From positions 62,001 through 126,000 of the forward strand of contig NZ_FMMP01000009.1 in NCBI RefSeq assembly GCF_900095725.1: a DNA stretch of 64,000 bases, read 5' to 3'. The first letter of the stretch is position 1. Each line of letters begins with the position of its first letter. Both the position numbers and the translations under genes were made by a program. The notes beneath the pieces were generated by a model, which saw only the letters and a list, made by a program, of their open reading frames with translations, ran no database searches and had not been told where the DNA came from. This DNA comes from Cellulosilyticum sp. I15G10I2. Lineage in GTDB: Bacteria; Bacillota; Clostridia; Lachnospirales; Cellulosilyticaceae. This document shows, piece by piece, positions 10,658 through 18,999 of the stretch.

Positions 10658-10810
10658 TTATTTTTTAGTTTCTTTGTGTGCTGTGTGTGTTTTGCAGAAT
10701 CTGCAATATTTCTTTGTTTCCATGCGGTCTGGATGTGCTTTCTTATCCTTTGTCATGGTGTAGTTTCTTCGCTTGCAATCTTCACAAGCTAAAGTAATTT
10801 GTACTCTCAC
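10658..10810 (-). CDS. rpmG: 50S ribosomal protein L33
   Basis: The 50-residue protein is L33 of the zinc-binding type, with four cysteines at residues 9, 12, 36 and 39 (ACEDC and YCRFC). The start is a GTG at 10810, chosen from GGTGGAGGTGTC directly upstream and from the normal family length; an in-frame ATG at 10855 would add 15 residues not found in L33. It is the first gene of the secE-nusG unit. Confidence 0.95.
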   Translation of the reverse strand: MRVQITLACEDCKRRNYTMTKDKKAHPDRMETKKYCRFCKTHTAHKETKK

Positions 10811-10885
10811 GTTTTGACACCTCCACCTTAAGTTAAATCTCTTAAAAATTGCCATAAAAAAAAGACCTATTTAGGTACAAGTTAA

Positions 10886-10915
10886 ATATATCATACTCTT
10901 AAACGGGTCGTCAAG
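10886..10915 (-). promoter_or_regulatory. Sigma-A promoter of rpmG-secE-nusG-rplK-rplA
   Basis: TTGACG (10915-10910) and TATATT (10891-10886) are 18 nt apart, about 75 nt before rpmG. No other good promoter is seen between here and the rplJ promoter, so it probably drives the five-gene unit. Confidence 0.7.
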
Positions 10916-10943
10916 CTTTATTATTGGATGTTTTTTGTAAAAA

Positions 10944-11375
10944 TTAGGTTTTTCCCTGCTGCTTCTTGTAGGCATTTGCCGCTTCTTTAGGATTTTGAGG
11001 CAGCTGGACTCTTTCCAGCTTCTTTTTGGAATGCGTTTGCAGGAGAAGTAGATTACTCTGTTCATGTTCTATAATGGCTTGTTTAGCCTCAAGTATGGCA
11101 GCAACTAAGCGTTTAAGCTCATGTAGATCTGCTTCATATTTAACAACCTCTTTTAGCTCATCATATTTCTGCTGAAAAGCCAACTCAAGTTTATTAAGCT
11201 CTTCTGTAAGCTCATCTTTATAATCTGCCATCTGAGCAATCATATCTAAAGCATTACTCTCTTCTTCTTTAGTATCCATAGGAGCCAGCAAAATAGTCGT
11301 TTGATTATCAGTAATGGTATACACTTGTTCTAGTAACGCTTGAATTTGACTTAAATATCCTACTAACTCCTCCAT
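10944..11375 (-). CDS. Flagellar chaperone-like coiled-coil protein (FlgN/FliT type)
   Basis: The 143-residue, mostly helical, charged protein has no transmembrane segment or signal peptide. Its tail (NPKEAANAYKKQQGK) resembles the short C-terminal peptides of flagellar export chaperones. The start at 11375 is favoured because AAGGAGTG lies 8 nt upstream; the GTG three codons earlier overlaps that site. It is 12 nt after a second chaperone-like gene and close downstream of fliS. B. subtilis has fliT in this position. The exact client is unknown, and the assignment rests on context and helical composition. Confidence 0.6.
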   Translation of the reverse strand: MEELVGYLSQIQALLEQVYTITDNQTTILLAPMDTKEEESNALDMIAQMADYKDELTEELNKLELAFQQKYDELKEVVKYEADLHELKRLVAAILEAKQAIIEHEQSNLLLLQTHSKKKLERVQLPQNPKEAANAYKKQQGKT

Positions 11376-11387
11376 AGGTTTCACTCC

Positions 11388-11738
11388 TTATTTTTTATCA
11401 ATAAATAAGCCTTCTTCTTGTGACATGCCATAAGGGTTCGAATACATCGTATCTCTTTTTTTAAGCTGTCTTATTTTGCGCAGCTGAAGTTTGACTTCAT
11501 CAAGCTGCATGTTAAATTCTTTTTGGTTTTGTTGATCAATTTTTGCTATTTCTAATAATATCTCTCTGTCTGCCTCTTCTAATACACGAGGCACCGCATT
11601 TGTTAATTGATCGATTTGATCTATAATAACTTGTTTCGTTTGCATAAGGCTTTGAAATTGGTCAATATCTTCGCTTTCTAGTGCTGTCTGCTGAAGTTTT
11701 GTGACTTCTAGCATTTGTAGCAGTAGGTCTTTTTTCAT
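11388..11738 (-). CDS. FliT-like flagellar protein
   Basis: The 116-residue protein is helical and rich in Gln, Lys and Glu. It ends in NPYGMSQEEGLFIDKK, a tail of the sort seen in FliT/FlgN-like proteins of Clostridia. In the known family the helical bundle binds the export partner FliD and the C-terminal helix regulates binding. AAGGAGGTTTACACA gives a clear start. It is the first of two small chaperone-like genes after fliS; repeat copy A lies in the roughly 410-nt gap before it. Confidence 0.65.
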   Translation of the reverse strand: MKKDLLLQMLEVTKLQQTALESEDIDQFQSLMQTKQVIIDQIDQLTNAVPRVLEEADREILLEIAKIDQQNQKEFNMQLDEVKLQLRKIRQLKKRDTMYSNPYGMSQEEGLFIDKK

Positions 11739-11840
11739 TGTGTAAACCTCCTTTTAAATAGGATAGTTCTTTTACTCTAATTAAGGAGTAAAAAATACAT
11801 TAATACTTAAAACTAATGGACTAGGTTATATACGAGGTCC

Positions 11841-11927
11841 GCTTGGTGAGTGGGGATACTTTTTGCCTCTCCCGCCTCCCCACAGCCAAACCCGAGTCGA
11901 GTCAAAAAGCATCCCCACTCACCAAGC
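11841..11927 (-). repeat. Structured intergenic repeat, copy A
   Basis: This complete stem-loop has 25-nt arms at 11841-11865 and 11903-11927 that pair throughout, with one G-U on the minus strand. The 37-nt core (11866-11902) reads on the minus strand ACTCGACTCGGG, then G-rich to GGCGGGAGAGG. It lies between fliS and the fliT-like genes and is co-oriented with them. It belongs to the same family as copies B-E. The rest of the 11739-12148 gap holds only the fliS terminator and A/T-rich DNA. Confidence 0.9.
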
Positions 11928-12044
11928 TATTCTTTGTAGATATATTTACCATGTTAAATTACTCGTTACTAATCTCTAATATATATCGTCCATTTAAGTC
12001 CATCAATTAATGCTCTATTCTTCATAAATTATATGAAGCAAAAT

Positions 12045-12064
12045 AGTGCAGCCTAAGCTGCACT
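12045..12064 (-). terminator. Terminator after fliS
   Basis: AGTGCAGC, a 4-nt loop and GCTGCACT form an 8-bp hairpin followed on the minus strand by ATTTTGC. The U tract is short, so termination may be partial. It lies 85 nt beyond the fliS stop. Confidence 0.65.
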
Positions 12065-12148
12065 TAATAATTATACCTCATATACTTACTTTATTAATCC
12101 ATGACAAAAAGACTTAAAGATTATCGCTATTTTAGGATATAAAAACTG

Positions 12149-12520
12149 CTACGCATGTTTTTTTACTTTCATAGCCTCTTGCCACACATCTCTAAATTCA
12201 CGAATTAAATCTGCCGCATCTTGAAGTTTTTGAATACTTTTTTCTATATTAGCATCTACTAAAAGTTGATAAATGAAAATATATATAGCCTCCATTTCAG
12301 AAGCTATAGAATATTTAGTGTCTAAGGTTGCTCTTAGCTCTTCGATAATGTTTTGAGCTCTTAAGATATAGTTATGACTCTCTTGAGGTTGTTTTTTTTC
12401 TATAGCTTCTATCGCTTGATTACAGAACTTAATTGCTCCATTATATAGCATCAATGTAAGTTCTGCTGGTGAAGCTGTCATTATACTACTTGTTTGGTAT
12501 TGCGCATAAGGATTGGCCAT
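12149..12520 (-). CDS. fliS: Flagellar export chaperone FliS
   Basis: The 123-residue FliS binds the disordered C-terminus of flagellin in the cytoplasm and delivers it to the export gate. It opens with ANPYAQYQTSSIMTASPAEL, the conserved N-terminal signature, followed by the LMLYNGAIKFCNQAIEAI helix. Length is typical. The start is 2 nt from the fliD stop, so the pair is translationally coupled. Confidence 0.97.
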   Translation of the reverse strand: MANPYAQYQTSSIMTASPAELTLMLYNGAIKFCNQAIEAIEKKQPQESHNYILRAQNIIEELRATLDTKYSIASEMEAIYIFIYQLLVDANIEKSIQKLQDAADLIREFRDVWQEAMKVKKHA

Positions 12521-12522
12521 AC

Positions 12523-14058
12523 TTACATTCCTCCTAATTGTTGTGATAACCAGCTGCTTTGACTATTAAGCTGACTTAAAGCTTTCTCCATTGCTGTAAA
12601 CCTAGCATAGTACATATTCTCTAATCTTGAATATCTATCCTGTAATTTATCAATCTGTTTATTAACACCTATTAATTTCTCTCTATCGATAATATCGTGA
12701 TAGAAAGAACCATAACTTTTAACATTACTTATCCCCTTAATCATTGATTGGAAAGACTCATGCAACTTATTTCCAATCCCTTTAATCGTCGTCCCCTCCG
12801 CAGATTTCCCTGCAAATAATTCTATCACTGCATCTGCATTTTCATTAATAGCTCCCCTTAACTTATCCTCATTTATATAAAGCTTCCCTTGTTCTCTCCA
12901 ATCATTCGTAGTAATCCCTATACTAGATAGACTTGTATAAACATCTCTACCATTATCAACATCCTGTAGTATCCCTCGCATAGTATCCCTTAATGCTTTA
13001 AGCTGTGTATCATTACTGAATAACGAGTCTTTTATTTTCTTCTCCCATGCTGTAATATCACTTTCATTCATGCTCTCTTTCTGCTCATCTGTGAGTGGAC
13101 TGTATGTACGTGATTTTTCTGCGTTAACTTTGGTATTAATATCTTCAATTAATTTATTATATTCATCTACAAAATCCTTAATAAAATTTACAGCACCTTC
13201 TATATCTTTAATAGAATTAATGGTAATCTTCTCACTTGTCTCACTTGTAATAGTAAACTTTATACCATTTATTTCTATACTATTGGTAGTGGATTCGACT
13301 GTCACCCCCCCATTATAAACTACTTTTGCACTGGTTCCTTTATAATCACTTTTAAATGTCCCCACAACATCTTCATCATCAGCATAAGTGTACCCAATCC
13401 CTAAAGCTTTTAGGGCATCTTGGTCGCCTCCTATTGTTATACTTTTGTCTTTTCCTGTCTGTGTGCTAGATATAATAAATCCTTTAAGTACGGTATCAAA
13501 CTTTACAGTTGCTTCTGGATTACTTACTTTGTTGCCACTTGCATCAAGTTCACCAACAGCTTTTCGGAGCTCCGTCTCTAGATCCTGGATTTTAGTGGTA
13601 CTTGAAATAGCTATATTAACACTTGCATTGCCATTTATCCCTATTGTAATTTCTTTATTTCCGACTATCCCTACCTCATCTAAAGTTTTATTTTTATCAT
13701 CTATCCCTATTGATTTGGTGTTAACCGTTGCCTTGGTCGCCATCTTCTGAATTTCAATTGTATGATTACCTTCAGGAATAGTAATGTTTTTATCTAGTGA
13801 TATGGCACTTGGATTAGATACTGTTACAGCTGTCTTATTAAATGTTGATTTCAGCCTCATTTTGTCTACATATTTGGTGAAAAATGTGTTAACTTGAGAA
13901 TTCATATCTTTCCAAGCATCCTTTTTCCATTCTAAAAGAGTTTGCTGTTGCTTTTGACGATTAATTTTTAATTGTTCAGTCCCTAGCAATGCTTTTACCA
14001 TGGCTTCAGTATCAAGCCCTGATGCTAATCCTGAAAATCTAATACTATTTACTGCCAT
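12523..14058 (-). CDS. fliD: Flagellar hook-associated protein 2 (filament cap) FliD
   Basis: The 511-residue FliD forms the cap under which flagellin polymerises. The N-terminal signature (IRFSGLASGLDTEAMVKALL) and a Trp-rich early segment (LEWKKDAWKDMNSQVNTFF) are clear. The C-terminal FliD domain includes DKLQDRYSRLENMYYARFTA and the closing QSSWLSQQLGGM. The variable middle part (about 190-280) is Thr/Asp-rich, as expected for the surface-exposed domain. It sits between flaG (12-nt gap) and fliS. Confidence 0.97.
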   Translation of the reverse strand: MAVNSIRFSGLASGLDTEAMVKALLGTEQLKINRQKQQQTLLEWKKDAWKDMNSQVNTFFTKYVDKMRLKSTFNKTAVTVSNPSAISLDKNITIPEGNHTIEIQKMATKATVNTKSIGIDDKNKTLDEVGIVGNKEITIGINGNASVNIAISSTTKIQDLETELRKAVGELDASGNKVSNPEATVKFDTVLKGFIISSTQTGKDKSITIGGDQDALKALGIGYTYADDEDVVGTFKSDYKGTSAKVVYNGGVTVESTTNSIEINGIKFTITSETSEKITINSIKDIEGAVNFIKDFVDEYNKLIEDINTKVNAEKSRTYSPLTDEQKESMNESDITAWEKKIKDSLFSNDTQLKALRDTMRGILQDVDNGRDVYTSLSSIGITTNDWREQGKLYINEDKLRGAINENADAVIELFAGKSAEGTTIKGIGNKLHESFQSMIKGISNVKSYGSFYHDIIDREKLIGVNKQIDKLQDRYSRLENMYYARFTAMEKALSQLNSQSSWLSQQLGGM

Positions 14059-14070
14059 AAATGTTCCTCC

Positions 14071-14451
14071 TTACCTTTTTTCATCTACAAAGATGCCTGC
14101 TGCTTCACACATCGAAGCTACCATGTCCAATATTTTTTCTGGCGGAAGTTCTTTAAGTACTTCCTTTGTTGCTTTATCAATTATTTTCACCATAATTTGT
14201 TTGGTTTTTTCATGTACAGAAAACGCCAGTTCTTTATCTCTTCCTTCAAAACTTTTATTAGCTTTTTCTATTGTTTCAATTACAGTTTTTTCTTGAACGT
14301 TAGGTATATACTTAATATCTTCTTGAAAGTTATTCATTGCCTTTTGCGTAATTCTACTTTCATGTTTGGTCATTGCTTCTGATTGATTATTACTTGCTTG
14401 ATATGATTTTTGTGGTGCTACATTCCCCAAACCTTGTATGCCCATTTTCAT
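14071..14451 (-). CDS. flaG: FlaG family flagellar protein
   Basis: The 126-residue protein has the C-terminal FlaG signature (LAFSVHEKTKQIMVKIIDKA and LKELPPEKILDMVA). FlaG-family proteins affect filament length in several bacteria; the mechanism is not settled. The start at 14451 follows GGAGGGATT; the frame extends ten codons upstream with no better site. It heads the flaG-fliD-fliS unit, the B. subtilis order. Confidence 0.93.
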   Translation of the reverse strand: MKMGIQGLGNVAPQKSYQASNNQSEAMTKHESRITQKAMNNFQEDIKYIPNVQEKTVIETIEKANKSFEGRDKELAFSVHEKTKQIMVKIIDKATKEVLKELPPEKILDMVASMCEAAGIFVDEKR

Positions 14452-14520
14452 AATCCCTCCAAATATTATTAAATTTTTCATAGTTTATATATGTTTACAT
14501 TACTTAATAATCTATGTATA

Positions 14521-14549
14521 ATATATCGACCATTATTTTTATTTATTAA
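14521..14549 (-). promoter_or_regulatory. Possible sigma-D promoter of flaG-fliD-fliS
   Basis: TCGATATAT (14529-14521) matches the sigma-D -10 element CCGATATAT at 8 of 9 bases and lies 70 nt before flaG. The -35 element is weak (TTAATA, 14-nt spacer, against CTAAAG). The context supports sigma-D control, but the upstream half is poor. Confidence 0.4.
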
Positions 14550-14843
14550 TACTGTCCTACTATTATGCATAACTTTTTTAGAATCTTCTCCCCTATCCCT
14601 TCGAATTCTTTGTTTTTCTCCACTCTAAATCCCATATACTATTCATTATGCTCCAATGCTGCCCCTTCTATTTAGGTTGATGTCGACATACACGCATTTA
14701 TTACTCTTGGTGCTTAAATCCTTATCACCTATTTCATTTCTTAAATACTATTTTCTACATTTATTTCATCTTATTGTTTAATTCTATAGATATTGTTGAT
14801 TGTGATTTAATTCAGCTTTACTACTTAGTACCCTCACAAAGTA

Positions 14844-15067
14844 TTATTTACAATAATCTGTTAGGTTTTTGAGAAACTGGAATTTGCAAATCACTTGAAT
14901 TGCTTTTGGCTGTGCTTCTTTTGTTACTGCCGCATAGCTAAAAGAACCATCTCTTGAAATTACAGTTATATCAGTATATGTTTTTAATCATTCACACCAA
15001 TCTTAAATTCTCTTGAATCTAGTATATCAATTATCTTCTCAGTTTCTATGTCCACCATAATTGTCCC
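14844..15067 (-). pseudogene. Remnant of an ISL3-family transposase
   Basis: Minus-strand translation gives GTIMVDIETEKIIDILDSRE, then a break (frame lost, stop TAA), then TYTDITVISRDGSFSYAAVT, EAQPKAIQVICKFQFLKN and LTDYCK before a stop. This is the DDE-core region of ISL3 transposases, where DIETRKPIDILDSR and VVSRDGS-type motifs are conserved. The fragment covers about 70 of some 400 residues and carries a frameshift. Neither end of the insertion sequence is recognisable, so it is an old, dead insertion within the 1-kb gap upstream of flaG. Confidence 0.8.
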
Positions 15068-15476
15068 TCAGCTAACACATTTCATAAAAGTAAAGTTATA
15101 AATACAAACTTTTGAAATACTAGACTTATCAAATACATTTTTATAATCCTATGATTTTCACCGCAAAACATAGCTCCTCTAATTGATAATCCTATAAAAA
15201 AGTACAGCTGAGCCAATACCTCAACTGATAGTCCCCTCATTTTATAAAGGTATACTTCACTTTATATCTTCAGTAAAGCACATTAATCTATCAAAATAAC
15301 ATCAGTCTGCTTTCCCCCATATGTGTTCATTTCTACTTCTTGACTAAAAATGTTTCTTATGTTTTAGTATATTTTTCATAGTCTTATTCTCTATTAGAGT
15401 TGAATTCCTAAAATGTCAAGTATAACTACTAGTGTATTGTTAATATAAGACATTTAACTGCCTCCATGTATACTCT
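15068..15476. other. A/T-rich gap with no supported gene
   Basis: No convincing open frame, RNA gene or strong hairpin was seen on either strand here or in 14552-14843. The adjacent transposase remnant suggests decayed mobile DNA, but I could not recognise further transposase sequence. Confidence 0.5.
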
Positions 15477-15845
15477 TTACGAAATAATATAGGGCTGTAG
15501 TATCCCTTCTATTTCTTCTTTCCACCTCATGAAAGTCGGTGTAACACCTTGCTCTATTTGTTTTTCTAAGTTAATTTCATTTTCTTGTTCATAACTTGCT
15601 ACTGTTTTAGCAATAGCCGTTATTAAGTCATTTTCTAATTCTTTTATATTATTTTTTGCAAGATTAGATGCCATAGGTTCTAAAGCATTTTCAATACTTG
15701 CTATTCCTTCCATTACATCTTGTAAAATGAATAAAGCTTCTTCATATTGTAATTCTTTTAGTTGACTTTGAATATGTAGAATTCCTTCCTCTAGTGTATT
15801 TAAGAGCTCTAGTAGTCTTTCCATAACATCATAGTATTTATCCAT
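15477..15845 (-). CDS. Small helical protein of unknown function in the flagellar/glycan locus
   Basis: I do not recognise this 122-residue protein. It is acidic and predicted to be almost all helical (VMERLLELLNTLEEGILHIQ and later EQENEINLEKQIEQG), with no signal peptide or membrane segment. The size and style resemble flagellar export chaperones or small flagellar accessory proteins. The start at 15845 follows GGAGGAATGGTA; an ATG two codons earlier overlaps the ribosome binding site. It stands alone, with about 1 kb on one side and 357 nt on the other. A flagellar role is inferred from position only. Confidence 0.6.
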   Translation of the reverse strand: MDKYYDVMERLLELLNTLEEGILHIQSQLKELQYEEALFILQDVMEGIASIENALEPMASNLAKNNIKELENDLITAIAKTVASYEQENEINLEKQIEQGVTPTFMRWKEEIEGILQPYIIS

Positions 15846-15851
15846 TACCAT

Positions 15852-16202
15852 TCCTCCTTATTGATTTATGAGCACCAACACTTTAAACTTTACATTGACT
15901 TCTTTACTAGAAAATACTAATTTTTTAGAACTATTCAACTATAAATTATAATTTGTTGTACAAGCTCTTACTGTATTACTACTATTCCGATCACCAAATT
16001 CTTACAATACGAAGATTCTTTTACACTATCTATTAACTTCGATTACATTAATTGATTTACTTTTAATTCTGGTATAATATTTTTTTCTGAAATTACTAAT
16101 AGTATTAAACTATAATAAGTTTATAGCTAAGGCTACGCATTTTCGATTTACTTCTTTCTCTTATATATTTTAATTTAGATGCTAAGTGATATTTTACCAT
16201 TG
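15852..16202. other. A/T-rich gap with no supported feature
   Basis: This 350-nt stretch separates the sugar island from the small unknown gene. I see no coding frame, clear terminator or promoter beyond low-complexity A/T sequence. Confidence 0.5.
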
Positions 16203-16865
16203 TTATGGAATCCACTTTGCATTTTTCTTGATAACTCTGGCTGGGTTTCCAACTACAATACAATTTGCCGGAACATCTTTAGTTACTACTGATCGCGCAC
16301 CAATAACAGCCCCATCCCCAATCGTAACTCCCTTTAAAATAATGGACTCTCTCCCAATCCATACTCTATCACCAATAACTACAGGCGACTGCTTAGAGCT
16401 TTTAGATCCGTCCGAATAAATAATATCATGAAAATCACTATCCATAATCACTACGTTATTAGCAATAGCTACCTTGTGCCCGATAGTGATGCTATTCGAA
16501 CACCGTATTTGAACCCCATAATTGGCATAACCTGAACCTAATGTTAATATTCCATCATCAAAAATACTTATATCACAATTATAGTAAAATGAAAAATTCC
16601 CCTTTATATCTAATATTGAGTTTTCTCCTATCTTAAGTAACATCTCAGCTTTAGATTTTTTTAATTTACAGGCATTAAGTACTAATTTCCCTTCTAATAT
16701 AATCTTTGAACTGTTTTTAAGTTCCCATATAGTGTTTTTATATGGGATAACTCGACCACCTTTTTTGATAAATTTATTTGATAAATAATTACCGCTAATA
16801 TAATATATATATTTCATTTGAAAAAAGTTCTGTAGGGCTTTTACTTTCTTTTTTAATAGTTCCAA
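16203..16865 (-). CDS. Hexapeptide-repeat acyltransferase (sugar O-acetyltransferase-like)
   Basis: The 220-residue protein has a left-handed beta-helix built from hexapeptide repeats between about residues 70 and 205 (for example [30 protein letters not shown] and [20 protein letters not shown]). It ends in the family motif [19 protein letters not shown] His in SDFHDI is in the usual catalytic position. These enzymes transfer acetyl groups from acetyl-CoA to sugars. It is the last gene of the glycan island, so it probably decorates the flagellin glycan. Confidence 0.85.
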   Translation of the reverse strand: MELLKKKVKALQNFFQMKYIYYISGNYLSNKFIKKGGRVIPYKNTIWELKNSSKIILEGKLVLNACKLKKSKAEMLLKIGENSILDIKGNFSFYYNCDISIFDDGILTLGSGYANYGVQIRCSNSITIGHKVAIANNVVIMDSDFHDIIYSDGSKSSKQSPVVIGDRVWIGRESIILKGVTIGDGAVIGARSVVTKDVPANCIVVGNPARVIKKNAKWIP

Positions 16866-16910
16866 TGACCTCGTCTCCTTTTATGAGAAATAACTATTAA
16901 TATTAGCAAA

Positions 16911-17738
16911 CTATAATTTAGAAAAATCACAGTTATCCGGATCATGCCTTACTCTGAAGTCCTCATTTATAGCTTCTATCGCTGCCATTTCTTCTGGCAA
17001 TAGACTAAAATCAAAAATAGAAATATTATCTCTCAATCTTTTTGAATCTTGCGTTTTGGGAATTGAAATAATTCCATTTTGATAATTCCATCTCAATATA
17101 ATTTGAGGAACTGATTTTTTATATTTATCTGCCACTTGAAGAAGTATAGGGTTTTCTACGAGTTTTCTATGCATTCTAGCCAAAGGAGAGTATGCCTCAA
17201 CGCGTATTTGATAGCTTTCACAAAAACGGGTTAATGGTTTCTGAGTTAAGCAAGGATGTAACTCAATTTGATTTACTGCTGGTATCACGTTAGCAATATT
17301 TAGTAGACTTTTTAGATGATGTTCATGAAAGTTACATACGCCAATAGCACGTACCAAGCCTTGTTTATATAAGTTCTCCATTTGAATCCATGACTCCAAA
17401 TAGTGATCTGTTTCCGGCCAATGTATTAAGTACAAGTCGACATATTTTAGTCCTAAAATGCTCAAGCTTCTTTTTAATGCTCCTTCAACATTACCGCTTC
17501 TCTGTTGCGAATTACTTAACTTAGTAGTAATGAAGATTTTATCGCGATTTTTATCACATAATCGAATCGCCTCACCAATAGACTCATGGTTCTGATAAGC
17601 AGACGACGTATCAAAACTTCTATATCCATAAGTTATAGATTTCAACATGGTCTCAATGAGTAAATTGCCATTCATCGGATATGTTCCTAGCCCAATTACA
17701 GGCATTTCAATCCCATTATTTAAAATAAATTTTTTCAA
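16911..17738 (-). CDS. Aldo/keto reductase
   Basis: The roughly 275-residue protein is a TIM-barrel NADPH-dependent aldo/keto reductase. The catalytic tetrad is visible: Asp and Tyr in RSFDTSSAYQNHE, Lys in ITTKLSN and His in DLYLIHWPE. The C-terminal SIPKTQDSKRLRDNI segment binds the cofactor phosphate. The best start is a TTG at 17738 (MKKFILNNGIEMPVIGLGTY), with GAGGGGATG upstream; an ATG at 17762 is possible but lies over that site. Within the island it may reduce a sugar or polyol intermediate; the substrate cannot be inferred. Confidence 0.85.
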   Translation of the reverse strand: MKKFILNNGIEMPVIGLGTYPMNGNLLIETMLKSITYGYRSFDTSSAYQNHESIGEAIRLCDKNRDKIFITTKLSNSQQRSGNVEGALKRSLSILGLKYVDLYLIHWPETDHYLESWIQMENLYKQGLVRAIGVCNFHEHHLKSLLNIANVIPAVNQIELHPCLTQKPLTRFCESYQIRVEAYSPLARMHRKLVENPILLQVADKYKKSVPQIILRWNYQNGIISIPKTQDSKRLRDNISIFDFSLLPEEMAAIEAINEDFRVRHDPDNCDFSKL

Positions 17739-17825
17739 TATCTCACATCCCCTCTCCATCACTGCTTATTCTTTTTTGATGATATTATAACATGCTTTAG
17801 AATCCCTTAAAATTCATATGTTAGA

Positions 17826-18950
17826 TTAATTGTCACTCATTTTTGTTTCATCTTTCTGATGCACTGCTTTGAAAAAAGCTTGATCAAAAGAATTTGTGGT
17901 AAGTTCTTCAAAAAACTTATGGCGTTGTTGTCCCCTAGGAGCACTTTCAAGCAAACAGGCATTGCCTCTTATAACCTCATCAATTGTACATTGTTCAGAT
18001 ACAATCTTACATCCCAGTTTGCCAAACAATGCTTCTCCTTTATTAGAATTCACAAGAACAACAGATGTTCCTTTATTTTCATCTAAATGTGGCCTAGTCT
18101 TTCCAATGCCCCAGAAATCCCCTAAAGTAATATCTGAAACTCTCGGTAATTCTTTATATTGGCATTTATGACAGCACGGTCGTAAATATAGATTATACTT
18201 TAAATATCCCACCATGTATAAATCATGATTCCGATCTTCAATATACTGTTGTCCATTTTCAAATTCTATTAATGTACAAAATCCATTCCAACCACGCGAC
18301 TTATTTTTAAAAATCACTTTTTTTATAGGTTGTTCATAGCGGTTTTCTAACATATCTAAATACTTTTTATACACCATGGGAGAAATGACGCCTCTACAAA
18401 TAAAATCACATTGGATTAAGTTTAAATGTGGTTTACCTAAAAATGCTGCTAAACCCGCATTTTGACATGGTGTCCCACAGAACAATATCTTTTTTTCAGT
18501 TTCTAATAATTTCAATACCTGCTCATACATATTACTTATATCACTTTGTAAATATTTCGATTGCCTTAACTTATGAATATCTGACGGGTGATTAATAATA
18601 GCATGCTCTACCATAAACTCGTTAATGTATCGTGCGCCTACAACATATCCACCATCTTGCAATATTTGATTTGCCAATTCAGTAAACATGCCTCCCGAAG
18701 TGCTATGGTATCGAATATGTTCATCTTTGCTCCATGCAGCAAATACATCTGGATTATCTGCATAGTTACTTTTTTTCCTTTTTAAGGAAGGGCATTTTGA
18801 TATACAAATACCACATTGATTGCACTTTTCTTGTACTTTAGGATACCAAAAACCTTCTTCATCAGTTATCATATCTATAGCCTTTAAGGGACATGCATTA
18901 GCACAACTATTACATCCTGTACATAAAATTTTTTCTATTTTATCTATCAC
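17826..18950 (-). CDS. Ferredoxin-type iron-sulfur protein with coenzyme F420 hydrogenase/dehydrogenase beta-subunit-like domain
   Basis: The 374-residue protein has two [4Fe-4S] ferredoxin motifs, with cysteines at 10, 13, 16 and 20 and at 43, 46, 49 and 53. A FrhB-like domain follows, containing KKILFCGTPCQNAGL, a CRG motif, a further Cys cluster (CCHKCQY) and LGDFWGIG. In Firmicutes and Bacteroidetes such genes commonly sit beside polysaccharide pyruvyl transferases, as here. Their precise redox job there is not established. They probably pass electrons to a flavin; F420 itself need not be involved. Confidence 0.88.
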   Translation of the reverse strand: MIDKIEKILCTGCNSCANACPLKAIDMITDEEGFWYPKVQEKCNQCGICISKCPSLKRKKSNYADNPDVFAAWSKDEHIRYHSTSGGMFTELANQILQDGGYVVGARYINEFMVEHAIINHPSDIHKLRQSKYLQSDISNMYEQVLKLLETEKKILFCGTPCQNAGLAAFLGKPHLNLIQCDFICRGVISPMVYKKYLDMLENRYEQPIKKVIFKNKSRGWNGFCTLIEFENGQQYIEDRNHDLYMVGYLKYNLYLRPCCHKCQYKELPRVSDITLGDFWGIGKTRPHLDENKGTSVVLVNSNKGEALFGKLGCKIVSEQCTIDEVIRGNACLLESAPRGQQRHKFFEELTTNSFDQAFFKAVHQKDETKMSDN

Positions 18951-18999
18951 TTATGTCACCAACTTTATTATTTATAACTAAATATATATTTGATAGCAT

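Noticed and set aside
10857-10880. ACCTA/TAGGT hairpin with eight T residues before rpmG as a terminator
   Set aside because: The stem has only 5 bp with a 2-nt loop, and it lies just downstream of the predicted promoter of the ribosomal unit, where a terminator would make no sense.
11770-11793. TTTTACTC/GAGTAAAA inverted repeat as a terminator
   Set aside because: A/T-rich 8-bp stem with no clear U tract for either strand beyond the stem itself; probably chance.
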